In this document: positions 14,710 through 22,058 of the stretch, in pieces
Layout: every line of letters starts with the position of its first letter
Numbering within the stretch: position 1 is the first letter of the stretch
Assembly: GCA_947386115.1 (NCBI GenBank)
Contig: CANDNO010000025.1
Location: 1 to 32,931, forward strand
Direction of reading: 5' to 3'
Length of the DNA stretch: 32,931 nucleotides
Origin: an uncultured Muribaculaceae bacterium
GTDB taxonomy: Bacteria > Bacteroidota > Bacteroidia > Bacteroidales > Muribaculaceae
Translations under genes and position numbers: made by a program
Notes under the pieces: model-generated
Databases searched by the model: none
Seen by the model: only the letters and a program-made list of their open reading frames with translations
Told to the model about the DNA's origin: nothing

Positions 14710-16422
14710 TTAACGTTGTTCAATTACAGTAGGCTGCACGGAATTGTCCCTTATCGCGTCCTCCTCTTCCTCGGGAGCTTCCTGGTGCTGAATAATTTCA
14801 GTAATCGCCTTATTCATGCTGTCAAGAATCTCGGGATTGAGATGTCGCGGATTGACAAGTTGGTCGCGTATACTCTCGAGCGACTCGCGGTCACCCCGGC
14901 TCACCTCCTTGATTATATTATCAATGTTTGTAACCATCTCGCCACGCTGCCCGAGCTGGAATATCTTGGGTTGGAACGTGTACGGATCAACTTTGGTAAA
15001 ATCCGCTTCTTTGATTTCGTCCTTGATCAGCTTGGCATATTCCTCCATGGGCTTGGTTGAAAATTTATTCACCGCGTCGGTAAGCTGTGATTTAACATCA
15101 CTTCCCGGGCTCGAGATTGAATGCTGTTCAAAGTATATCGTGATGCTCTCACGGTTTGTAGGCCGGTTCTGGCCCTGTCCGTTCTGAGCGCCCAGTCCAC
15201 CCATACCGCCATTCTGCAGCGTGTTGCTGCGACGTCTTATCTCGGTGACGTTTTCCCGGTCATCATCATGGCGGTCATCATCGTCACGGTCGCGCAGGAA
15301 GTACCACGCGCCTGCAGCTATCACAGTCAAAGTCACGGCTGCGGCTATAATTATAAGCAGGAAGTTGCTTTTGCTGTTGCCGTCAGGTCGAGATGGCCGG
15401 GGGGCAACAGGAGGCGTAGCCATAGACTGCGCACCCGGCGCGGGAGCCGGTGCAACAGGCGCGGTGGCAGGAGCCGGTGCCGGCCTGGCGGGCATAGGGG
15501 GCATCGTTGCCGGCATCTTCTTTACAGCCATAGGAGCACCGCTCTCAATCCGGCATAGAAGCACCGTGACGTTGTCATACCAGTCGGCCTCCTTGGCAGC
15601 GGCCATCAGCGCGTCTCGGCAACCCGACATCGTCTCGCAGTTGTCGGCTATAATGCCCTCGATATTCTCGCCGGCAAACGGCACACCCGAATGGTCATAC
15701 GTGAGGCGGTCACGCAGCACTCCGCTCAGGCCATCGCTACACAGCATTATCACATCGCCCGTGTTGAGTGAGAATTCACGGCTCTCGGGCTCGGCCTGTT
15801 TGTTAGGATCACCGAGGCTGCGGGTTATGATATTGCCCTGGGGATGCTCGAAAGTGTCCTCATAGCTTATCACGCCCTGGTTTACGAGCTGTTGCACGTA
15901 CGAGTGGTCGGTCGACAGTGGCTCGAGACCGTTGACAACGTTGTAGCGGTATGCTCTCGAGTCGCCACACCAGGTGAGCGTGAGCTTATCACCTACGATC
16001 CATGCCATTATGATTGTCGAACCCATCCCCTTGTGGTCGGGATTGATCGAGGCATCTTCCTTTATACGGCGGTCGGCCTGCTGAACGACATGCTCCAGAT
16101 AGCGGCGCCGCGAATCGGCGTCGGCCGCATACGACGGTAGCACAACACCCGGTGCAAATGCCTGGCGAACTGTATCTATCGCAATCTCCGAGGCCACCTC
16201 GCCGGCATTCATGCCGCCCATACCGTCGGCCACGACAAGAAGGTAGCCCAGCGGGCCCATGGTCAGGAGCTCGTCGGTGCGGCAGCGGCCTGCCACGCCG
16301 TCCGAGAGGTTGTCGTCGACATAAAAATTATCCTCGTTACCGTTCAACGGGGCTTCGGGATTATACTTTCCCGCAGCGTCACTGATAGCTGCTACGCGGT
16401 AAATTATTACTTGTTGAGACAT
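14710..16422 (-). CDS. Membrane-anchored PP2C-type Ser/Thr phosphatase
   Basis: 570 residues. The PP2C (PPM) domain covers about 8-293. Metal-binding and signature motifs are present: 'NGNEDNFYVD' (E30, D31), 'VADGMGG' (D66-G70), 'GMGST' (132-136), 'CGDSRAYRY' (152-160), 'TDHSY', 'ITRSLG', 'CSDGLSG' (228-234) and 'DNVTVLLC' (D283, N284). It should remove phosphate from Ser/Thr, most simply from the two kinases encoded beside it or their targets. A Pro/Ala-rich linker (303-346, starting 'MPATMPPMPARPAP') leads to a membrane helix (about 353-376), a highly charged Asp/Arg stretch and a mostly helical outside domain (about 420-550) I do not recognise. It lies 32 bp after the FHA kinase and 29 bp before the second kinase. 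Confidence 0.92.
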   Translation of the reverse strand: MSQQVIIYRVAAISDAAGKYNPEAPLNGNEDNFYVDDNLSDGVAGRCRTDELLTMGPLGYLLVVADGMGGMNAGEVASEIAIDTVRQAFAPGVVLPSYAADADSRRRYLEHVVQQADRRIKEDASINPDHKGMGSTIIMAWIVGDKLTLTWCGDSRAYRYNVVNGLEPLSTDHSYVQQLVNQGVISYEDTFEHPQGNIITRSLGDPNKQAEPESREFSLNTGDVIMLCSDGLSGVLRDRLTYDHSGVPFAGENIEGIIADNCETMSGCRDALMAAAKEADWYDNVTVLLCRIESGAPMAVKKMPATMPPMPARPAPAPATAPVAPAPAPGAQSMATPPVAPRPSRPDGNSKSNFLLIIIAAAVTLTVIAAGAWYFLRDRDDDDRHDDDRENVTEIRRRSNTLQNGGMGGLGAQNGQGQNRPTNRESITIYFEQHSISSPGSDVKSQLTDAVNKFSTKPMEEYAKLIKDEIKEADFTKVDPYTFQPKIFQLGQRGEMVTNIDNIIKEVSRGDRESLESIRDQLVNPRHLNPEILDSMNKAITEIIQHQEAPEEEEDAIRDNSVQPTVIEQR

Positions 16423-16454
16423 TTTCTATATATTGTTGTTTGTTAATTCGTTAG

Positions 16455-17837
16455 TTACACTCCTTCTACGCGCATCTTCACTTCGCCTATGGTGATGATG
16501 TCGCCGGCGCTGAGCACGTATCCCTCTCGACCCACCTCGCGCGAGTTGACGTAGGTGCCGTTGAGCGACGAGCTCCACTCCATGTCACCCTGCCCCGGCT
16601 CGCAATAGGCGCCGCACAGCTTGCACGGAAATATTGCCGGCAACTTCAGGCCGTGTGGGCAGCGCGAGCGGAACTGGCCGTCGCGTATCATCCACTTGCC
16701 ACCCACGGCATCAAACTCGATGGTACAGTGGCGCCGCGATATGAAATTAGTATCATGCTCGGTGAGCGATATATGGTTCCACACGTCACCCTCGCGGCCT
16801 ATGGTTATGATTCTCACGCGGTTGGTAAACATCTGCGGCAGGTTGTAGACCGTGCCCTGCTGCTCGCCGTGCATGACGCGCAGCATCACTCCCTTGGAAA
16901 TATCTGTATTAAACCGGGCCGTCGACGGTACCTCGGGTATCGGGGGAACGTAGTTGAGCGGTCGGGGCAACAGCGCCAGAACGGCATCGGCCGATTGTAG
17001 CCGGCGCCTGAAATCGGGCACGAGACAAGCCTCGAGCACCGGCAACCACTCGTAGCCACGCTCTATATCGAGCAACCGGCGGCGGTTCCACCGGCCCTGC
17101 CGGCAGTTGGTGGTGTAGTTAACCATGTCGGTAGGAGATGACAGAGGCCCGAAAGGCAACTCTCCGGTAATAAGCCGGTACATCATCACTCCGAATGAGA
17201 ATATGTCGGTCGTAGGCAACACCGTAGCGTTGTCACGCGTAGGGTTCAACTGTTCGGGAGGCATGTAGGCCACGGTGCCAAATCGCTGTCCCGGCACTCC
17301 GTTCACGCCGCGCGAAGTGAGGCGGTTGTTCTGGTCGCCCGAGATACCGAAGTCGGTGAGCACGGCATGATTGTCGTTCACGAGCAACACATTCTCGGGT
17401 TTGAGATCGCGGTGAACCTTGCCGTTGGCATGCAGTTCGCGCAGTCCCAGCATAATATGCCGGCCAAGCAGCGCCATATCGAGGCGCCCGGCCATGGCGG
17501 CACGTCTCACATCGCCACCCGGGCAGTAATCCATAACAAAGTATGAGTTACCCTGCACCTCACCTTTGGCTCTCGAGTGTACAAGATACGGACTCTCGAT
17601 AAGGCCGGTCTCATATTCGCGCTCAAAGCGCCGCTGGAGGTTCTGGCGGTCTTTCAAAGGTATTTCCCACAGTTTCAACAGCTTCAGAGCGTACGTAGCA
17701 CCGTCGGTGTCGACAACCCTGAACACGCGCCCGAAAGTACCCTCGCCAAGCAACGATACTACGGTCCAGCGCCCGTCGATAGTGTCGCCGACGCCAAACG
17801 TGACATTCACTGCACTCACTGTAGGATTGTATTCCAT
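16455..17837 (-). CDS. Ser/Thr kinase with C-terminal FHA domain and Cys-rich insertion
   Basis: 460 residues, no membrane segment. The kinase domain covers about 22-290, with glycine loop GEGTFGRV (31-38), K52, HRD (142-144) with N149, DFG (162-164) and PPE (193-195) in place of APE. The FHA domain covers about 316-458: GR at 348-349, S-R-R-H at 367-370, and N-G-T at 426-428 are its phosphothreonine-binding positions. Between the SRRH and NGT strands lies an insertion with C393, H395, C405, C408 and C412 ('CPHG', 'CKLCGAYC'), which looks like a small zinc-binding knuckle. The protein could phosphorylate targets and bind phosphothreonine, linking to the neighbouring membrane kinase. It starts 4 bp after the T9SS-tail protein gene, which implies co-translation. 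Confidence 0.92.
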   Translation of the reverse strand: MEYNPTVSAVNVTFGVGDTIDGRWTVVSLLGEGTFGRVFRVVDTDGATYALKLLKLWEIPLKDRQNLQRRFEREYETGLIESPYLVHSRAKGEVQGNSYFVMDYCPGGDVRRAAMAGRLDMALLGRHIMLGLRELHANGKVHRDLKPENVLLVNDNHAVLTDFGISGDQNNRLTSRGVNGVPGQRFGTVAYMPPEQLNPTRDNATVLPTTDIFSFGVMMYRLITGELPFGPLSSPTDMVNYTTNCRQGRWNRRRLLDIERGYEWLPVLEACLVPDFRRRLQSADAVLALLPRPLNYVPPIPEVPSTARFNTDISKGVMLRVMHGEQQGTVYNLPQMFTNRVRIITIGREGDVWNHISLTEHDTNFISRRHCTIEFDAVGGKWMIRDGQFRSRCPHGLKLPAIFPCKLCGAYCEPGQGDMEWSSSLNGTYVNSREVGREGYVLSAGDIITIGEVKMRVEGV

Positions 17838-17841
17838 GCCG

Positions 17842-18846
17842 TTACTTCACAAACTTTATGACTGCGGGCTTGCTCCCGTCGTCGGGGATAATCTGTATAA
17901 GATACTCACCTCGGGGCAGCATGTCGATACCAATAGAGGTTCCGGCCGGCGACAATGACATCGCCTGCTCGTAGTACATACGGCCCAGCACATCGGTTAT
18001 CATCACGTCGGCGCTTATCTCACGCGCCGCGCCCACTACGATATTATTCCTGTCGGCATTGATTGTTACGCCCGTGTCTCCTCCGTCGAGGCCCGGCATC
18101 AGTGAGCCGTCGGCATCCTTGCCGCCCCGCATTGACAAACGGCGCGACCGCTCGGTTACGGCCGACGGGGTGTAGCTCAGCACCCACGCCGAGCTGTCAC
18201 GCTCCACTACCCGCCCGTTGACAGCGGTCGTATTCACTCGCTTGAACGCGCGCGGGAACTGCTCGTAAGGCGCCACGATGCGATAGCTGTTGACAGTCGT
18301 AGTGCACACGAGCGAGTCGGGCACATCATCGATTCTCAGGAGACTGTCGGCCGACACGAACCATCTGAACGTGCTCACATCGTGATACATCACTGCACCA
18401 CCAATGGTGTCGGCCTGCCATGACATCAACACTCCTTTCACGGTACTATCCACCGACGCCCCACCCTCGCCTGAAACAAAATCGGCCTGGTAGATGCGCC
18501 CTTTGAACTTAAACTGCCCCGAGCCCGAAGCATCGCCCGGCAACTGCCGCAGTATGCCCGGGTCGAACAGTGTGCGGTAGGCGCGTGTCTCGGCACACGT
18601 CTGCCACACCGTATCACCGGGCGTGGTGTAGAAATCAAAACGCTTTACCGGCGACCACACGCGAGACCTCTCGGTCCCGCTGTCGACACGATAATCCTGC
18701 TCGCTTCCTGTTTGCTCACACTGCGTCAGGTCCCATACGCGACCCGACGTCGGTATGTCCGTCACCGGCTGCACCGAATACTCGGTGCGTGCCATCGCGG
18801 GCAAAACAAGCATCATTGCGATTACCGACAAAGCTATCTGTTTCAT
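17842..18846 (-). CDS. Small secreted protein with T9SS-type C-terminal domain
   Basis: 334 residues from the ATG at 18846. The frame extends to 18885, but the shorter form starts with a clean signal peptide, 'MKQIALSVIAMMLVLPAMA', cleaved before 'RTEYS'. The body resembles no family I know. It has many Tyr, Asp and Ser residues and is probably beta-rich. The last 75 residues ('ITDVLGRMYYEQAMSLSPAGTSIGIDMLPRG', then 'EYLIQIIPDDGSKPAVIKFVK') have the pattern of T9SS type A sorting domains (D-x-x-GR-x-x, LPxGxYxxxI, xxxKFVK), so it is probably exported through the outer membrane or to the surface. It leads the kinase-phosphatase operon, ending 4 bp before the FHA kinase start. The sorting-domain call is firm; the function is unknown. 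Confidence 0.8.
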   Translation of the reverse strand: MKQIALSVIAMMLVLPAMARTEYSVQPVTDIPTSGRVWDLTQCEQTGSEQDYRVDSGTERSRVWSPVKRFDFYTTPGDTVWQTCAETRAYRTLFDPGILRQLPGDASGSGQFKFKGRIYQADFVSGEGGASVDSTVKGVLMSWQADTIGGAVMYHDVSTFRWFVSADSLLRIDDVPDSLVCTTTVNSYRIVAPYEQFPRAFKRVNTTAVNGRVVERDSSAWVLSYTPSAVTERSRRLSMRGGKDADGSLMPGLDGGDTGVTINADRNNIVVGAAREISADVMITDVLGRMYYEQAMSLSPAGTSIGIDMLPRGEYLIQIIPDDGSKPAVIKFVK

Positions 18847-18873
18847 TTTTTTACGTTTGAATTGAAATTGGGC

Positions 18874-18905
18874 GCAATTTATCACATATAATCCTAACAG
18901 CCAAA
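18874..18905 (-). promoter_or_regulatory. Possible promoter of the kinase-phosphatase operon
   Basis: The minus strand has TTTG (18902-18905), a 20-bp spacer and TAAATTGC (18874-18881), a weak match to TAnnTTTG. Read-through from the DUF3298 gene is the alternative. Confidence 0.3.
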
Positions 18906-18939
18906 CAATACCCGGGATATTTTATGAAACACCCCGTTT

Positions 18940-19785
18940 TCAGTATGATTTGGGTAACAGAGGGATTATTTCGGGGCGCATCAATGGCTCGAGCTGCCTG
19001 TAGGTGAGCACACATGATGGCATACCTGCCGCATACGGAGCTATCTCGTACTGCTGGTAGGTAAATACGACACCTTTATCTTCAAACATAGGCAAAGCGG
19101 CCGGCAATTGGAGTTCGTCGGGGTTGATAAGCAGAACGTCGGCAAACGTTGCGCCGGGATTATCCTCCTCAAAGTATTGCGACCACAGCCCTCCCTTTAT
19201 CATATCGATAAGTTGCGCGAGACACTCGGGCTTGAACACATTGTCATAAGTGAGTATCACACCGTTGTTTCGGTTGAAAGTCGCGTTGACAGCCGATGTT
19301 CCGCCATGGGCACCACCCTGGTAACCGTAAGAGTTAACATAATATGTAAGCAGACTGTCACTCTCCGACACAGGACCGAACCGCACGTCGTAATCATAGT
19401 TGGACGTGAAACCATTCTCGGCAAAGTCGACGAAATCTCGTCGCGCACCTGCCATTAACGAGTCGCGACACTCCTTGATGAGTGCCTCGCCGTCGGCAAC
19501 CACAGCTTCATTCAGCACAAACAACGGCTCGCCGCTGTAGCTCGCGGTATTGGCGACCCGGCCGGCCAGCCACACTCTCACACTATCGGCCAACACACTG
19601 TTACCACCGGGATAAAAGCCCGAAATCTGCACCGATGCGACACTGCCATCGACACGCAGCGTGTCGACAACCCCTATCGAGTCGATCACAAAATCATCAC
19701 TCTCGACAGCCGCCGAGCCCTTCGACCCGCAGCCCTGAGCAGCCATCACAGCGACAGCCACCCCTGCAATCATCATCTTCTTCAT
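18940..19785 (-). CDS. DUF3298-containing lipoprotein (RsiV-like)
   Basis: 281 residues. The start 'MKKMMIAGVAVAVMAAQGC' is a lipoprotein signal with the modified cysteine at position 19. The C-terminal half is a DUF3298 domain: 'YGYQGGAHGGTSAVNATFNRNNGVILTYDNVF' and 'LINPDELQLPAALPMFEDKGVVFTYQQYEIAPYAAGMPSCVLTYRQLEPLM' match the family's usual motifs. A DUF4163-like strand region probably precedes it. In Bacillus RsiV this fold binds lysozyme outside the cell; whether that holds here is unknown. It lies 93 bp upstream of the T9SS-tail protein on the same strand and may be the first gene of the kinase-phosphatase transcript, or stand alone. A -7-like TACATTTG lies 21 bp upstream of the start. 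Confidence 0.85.
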   Translation of the reverse strand: MKKMMIAGVAVAVMAAQGCGSKGSAAVESDDFVIDSIGVVDTLRVDGSVASVQISGFYPGGNSVLADSVRVWLAGRVANTASYSGEPLFVLNEAVVADGEALIKECRDSLMAGARRDFVDFAENGFTSNYDYDVRFGPVSESDSLLTYYVNSYGYQGGAHGGTSAVNATFNRNNGVILTYDNVFKPECLAQLIDMIKGGLWSQYFEEDNPGATFADVLLINPDELQLPAALPMFEDKGVVFTYQQYEIAPYAAGMPSCVLTYRQLEPLMRPEIIPLLPKSY

Positions 19786-19805
19786 AATATACTGAATTTT
19801 GTATG

Positions 19806-19813
19806 CAAATGTA
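19806..19813 (-). promoter_or_regulatory. -7 element for the DUF3298 lipoprotein
   Basis: The minus strand reads TACATTTG, a full match to TAnnTTTG. No TTG sits at the -33 distance, so a helper protein or a weak promoter is implied. Confidence 0.4.
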
Positions 19814-19860
19814 GCATTTTACCCGCTCTCTCACTAATAAATTATAGTGACATTTTAATG

Positions 19861-19876
19861 ATGACATCCATGTCAT
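19861..19876. promoter_or_regulatory. Palindrome, possible operator
   Basis: ATGACAT and ATGTCAT are perfect 7-bp inverted arms around CC. The site lies between the divergent DUF3298 and efflux genes, 1 bp from the first of three phased repeats. It could bind a dimeric regulator; this is inference. Confidence 0.45.
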
Positions 19877-19877
19877 T

Positions 19878-19961
19878 CACGTTTCTGAGATTTTTAAACT
19901 GCATTTTTTACACGTTTCTGAGATTTTTGGATGCCCGATTTTACACGTTTCTGAGATTTTT
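19878..19961 (+). repeat. Three 18-bp direct repeats at 33-bp spacing
   Basis: CACGTTTCTGAGATTTTT occurs three times without a mismatch at 19878, 19911 and 19944. Two 15-bp spacers separate them, both ending in ATTTTA or TTTTTA. The period is exactly 33 bp, about three helical turns, so all copies face the same side of the DNA. The array ends about 65 bp before the -33 element of the efflux operon. It may be a regulator-binding array or a 33-bp minisatellite. Confidence 0.85.
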
Positions 19962-20025
19962 CTTGGGGGGGATGTACGAAAACGGACAATCGGGTGGTAT
20001 ATAAACAGCTGATTATCAACGAAAG

Positions 20026-20056
20026 TTGACATGGAGTGAAAAATATTCTACTTTTG
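20026..20056 (+). promoter_or_regulatory. Promoter of the efflux operon
   Basis: TTG at 20026-20028, a 20-bp spacer and TACTTTTG at 20049-20056. Transcription would begin near 20063, so the TTG at 20026 cannot be the start codon; the ATG at 20083 is. I see no sigma-54-type -24/-12 element. Confidence 0.7.
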
Positions 20057-20082
20057 AAGTGTCAAAAACGCAAGAAAAGAAC

Positions 20083-21333
20083 ATGGACAAAAAGATTGAT
20101 AAATCACAGTTGCGTCGCGAAGCTACCCGACGCTGGATCAAATGGGGCATCGGTGCCGTTGTCGCCGTTGCCATAATTATTGTAGCGATCACGTCGATCA
20201 AACCGGGCGTACAGGCCCGCGATTTGACAATGGCTACTGTCGACGAGGGGCCGCTCGAGACCACCATTCCGGCATCGGGACGCGTCGTGCCGGCCCACGA
20301 GGAGATAATCAACTCCCCCGTCAACACACGCGTTCTTAAAGTCTTCGCCCAGCCGGGCGACTCGGTCAAGGCCGGCACTCCGCTCCTACAACTCGACCTG
20401 GAGCAGGAGGAGACTGCACTCGACAAGCTCATCGACAGCCGCAACATGCAGCAGCAGGAACTCACCCAGCTGCAGCTTAACCACCAGACGATGATAAGCG
20501 ACCTCGAAATGCAGATCGAAGTCAACGAAATGAACGTTAACCGCATGCGCATCGAGGTCGAGAACGAGCGCCGCCTCGACAGCCTCGGCAGCGGAACGGG
20601 CGACCGCGTGCGCCAGGCCGAGACCGCCTATGCAGCCGGAGTGCTCGAGCTGAAGCAGCTGCGCACTAAGCTTGCCAACGAACGCCTGCGCACGGCTGCC
20701 GCCGAGCGCGTCCAGCAGCTCAACGTGAGCAGCGTCGACAAAGACATCGAGCTGATGAGGCGCACCCTCCATCAGGGACAGATTCCGGCTCCTCTCGACG
20801 GCGTGCTCACATTCATCGCCAGCGACCTCGGCAGCCAGGTAGGCGCGGGCGAGAAAGTAGCCGTAGTGTCAGACCTCTCACGCTTCAAGATCATGGGCGA
20901 TGTGCCCGAAGGGAGCAGCAACCGTGTCGAGATAGGCTCGCGCGTAAACGTACGCATAGGACGTGAACAGATTGCAGGAACCGTAACCAATATCACCCCG
21001 CAGGCCAAACAAGGTGTGGTATCGTTCGTAGTCAACCTCGACGATCCCCGCCACAGCCGCCTGCGCTCGGGCCTGCGCGCAGAGCTCTACGTTTCCTACG
21101 GCTACAAGGACAATGTGGTGCGCCTCCCCTCCGGAGCATTTTTCAAAGGTCCCGGCGACTACCAGCTCTTTGTGCTCGACGGCGAGAACGACCTCGTAAA
21201 ACGTCAGGTCAAAGTTGGCGACAGCAACCGCGACTATGTCGAAATCATATCGGGACTTAAAGCCGGCGACCGTGTGGTTATAAGCGATATGGAGCAGTAC
21301 CGCACAAAAGGCTCACTCAAATTAAAGAATTGA
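20083..21333 (+). CDS. Periplasmic adaptor of a MacAB-like efflux pump (HlyD/MFP family)
   Basis: 416 residues from the ATG at 20083, chosen because upstream codons fall in the promoter. An inner-membrane anchor covers about 20-40 ('IKWGIGAVVAVAIIIVAI'). Next come a split lipoyl/barrel-sandwich domain ('ETTIPASGRVVPAHEEIINSPV', 'VFAQPGDSVKAGTPLLQLD' and 'IPAPLDGVLTFIASDLGSQVGAGEKV'), a long helical hairpin between them (about 105-240, rich in Gln, Glu and Leu), then a beta-barrel domain ('RVNVRIGREQIAGTVTNITPQA') and a membrane-proximal domain ('VKVGDSNRDYVEIISGLKAGDRVVIS'). It bridges the ABC transporter to the TolC-like channel across the periplasm. It is first in a five-gene operon. The substrate is unknown. 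Confidence 0.93.
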   Translation: MDKKIDKSQLRREATRRWIKWGIGAVVAVAIIIVAITSIKPGVQARDLTMATVDEGPLETTIPASGRVVPAHEEIINSPVNTRVLKVFAQPGDSVKAGTPLLQLDLEQEETALDKLIDSRNMQQQELTQLQLNHQTMISDLEMQIEVNEMNVNRMRIEVENERRLDSLGSGTGDRVRQAETAYAAGVLELKQLRTKLANERLRTAAAERVQQLNVSSVDKDIELMRRTLHQGQIPAPLDGVLTFIASDLGSQVGAGEKVAVVSDLSRFKIMGDVPEGSSNRVEIGSRVNVRIGREQIAGTVTNITPQAKQGVVSFVVNLDDPRHSRLRSGLRAELYVSYGYKDNVVRLPSGAFFKGPGDYQLFVLDGENDLVKRQVKVGDSNRDYVEIISGLKAGDRVVISDMEQYRTKGSLKLKN

Positions 21334-21356
21334 AAAATTAAAAAAACTATACAACT

Positions 21357-22031
21357 ATGTCTATCATCACTCTAAGCGGAATCAACAAAGTGTACCGCAC
21401 AAAAGAAATCGAGACAACAGCACTTGAAAACATCAACCTCGACGTCAACCCCGGCGAGTTCCTCAGCATCATGGGCCCCAGCGGTTGCGGCAAATCGACC
21501 CTTCTCAATATCATAGGCCTGCTCGACAAGCCCACCGCCGGCTCGGTCACCCTACTCGACCGCAACTGCAACAACCTGTCGGACAGCGAGCTGTCACACT
21601 TCCGCAACAAGAACATAGGATTCGTGTTCCAGAGCTTCCACCTCATCCCCTCGCTCAACGTCGCCGCCAACGTGGAGCTGCCGCTCGTGTACCGTTCGGG
21701 CCTCAGCGCCAAAGAGCGTCGTGAACGCGTAGAGAAAGTGCTCGAACGCCTCGAGATGTCACACCGCATCAAGCACCTCCCCGCACAGCTGTCGGGCGGT
21801 CAGTGCCAGCGAGTAGCCATCGCCCGCGCCATCGTAGGCAACCCCTCGATAGTCCTTGCCGACGAGCCCACCGGCAACCTCGACAGCAAGATGGGAGCCG
21901 AGGTAATGTCGCTCCTGCACCGCCTCAACAAGGAAGACGGTACCACCATCGTTATGGTTACCCACAACGAGGCCCAGGCCCGCGAGACCGACCGCATCGT
22001 ACGCTTCTTCGACGGCCGCATAATCGGCTAA
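21357..22031 (+). CDS. ABC transporter ATP-binding protein (MacB/LolD type)
   Basis: 224 residues, the normal length of a stand-alone MacB/LolD-type ATPase. Motifs: Walker A GPSGCGKST (40-48), Q-loop 'FVFQSFHLIPSLNV' (Q92), signature LSGGQCQR (145-152), Walker B 'IVLADEP' (165-171) with the family's 'TGNLDSK', and H-loop H203. It powers the two FtsX-type permeases encoded next. The split of ATPase and permease into separate genes, unlike E. coli MacB, is usual in Bacteroidetes. The gene lies 23 bp after the adaptor gene and 27 bp before the first permease. Confidence 0.95.
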   Translation: MSIITLSGINKVYRTKEIETTALENINLDVNPGEFLSIMGPSGCGKSTLLNIIGLLDKPTAGSVTLLDRNCNNLSDSELSHFRNKNIGFVFQSFHLIPSLNVAANVELPLVYRSGLSAKERRERVEKVLERLEMSHRIKHLPAQLSGGQCQRVAIARAIVGNPSIVLADEPTGNLDSKMGAEVMSLLHRLNKEDGTTIVMVTHNEAQARETDRIVRFFDGRIIG

Positions 22032-22058
22032 ACCCACCCATATAACGCCTCTTAAGTC

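Noticed and set aside
13871-14713. Plus-strand open frame opposite the membrane kinase
   Set aside because: It mirrors the third-position GC bias of a gene with clear kinase motifs on the other strand; no family match.
19878-19961. Three regularly spaced repeats as a CRISPR array
   Set aside because: Only three units, 18-bp repeats and 15-bp spacers, and no cas genes; spacers are too short and partly alike.
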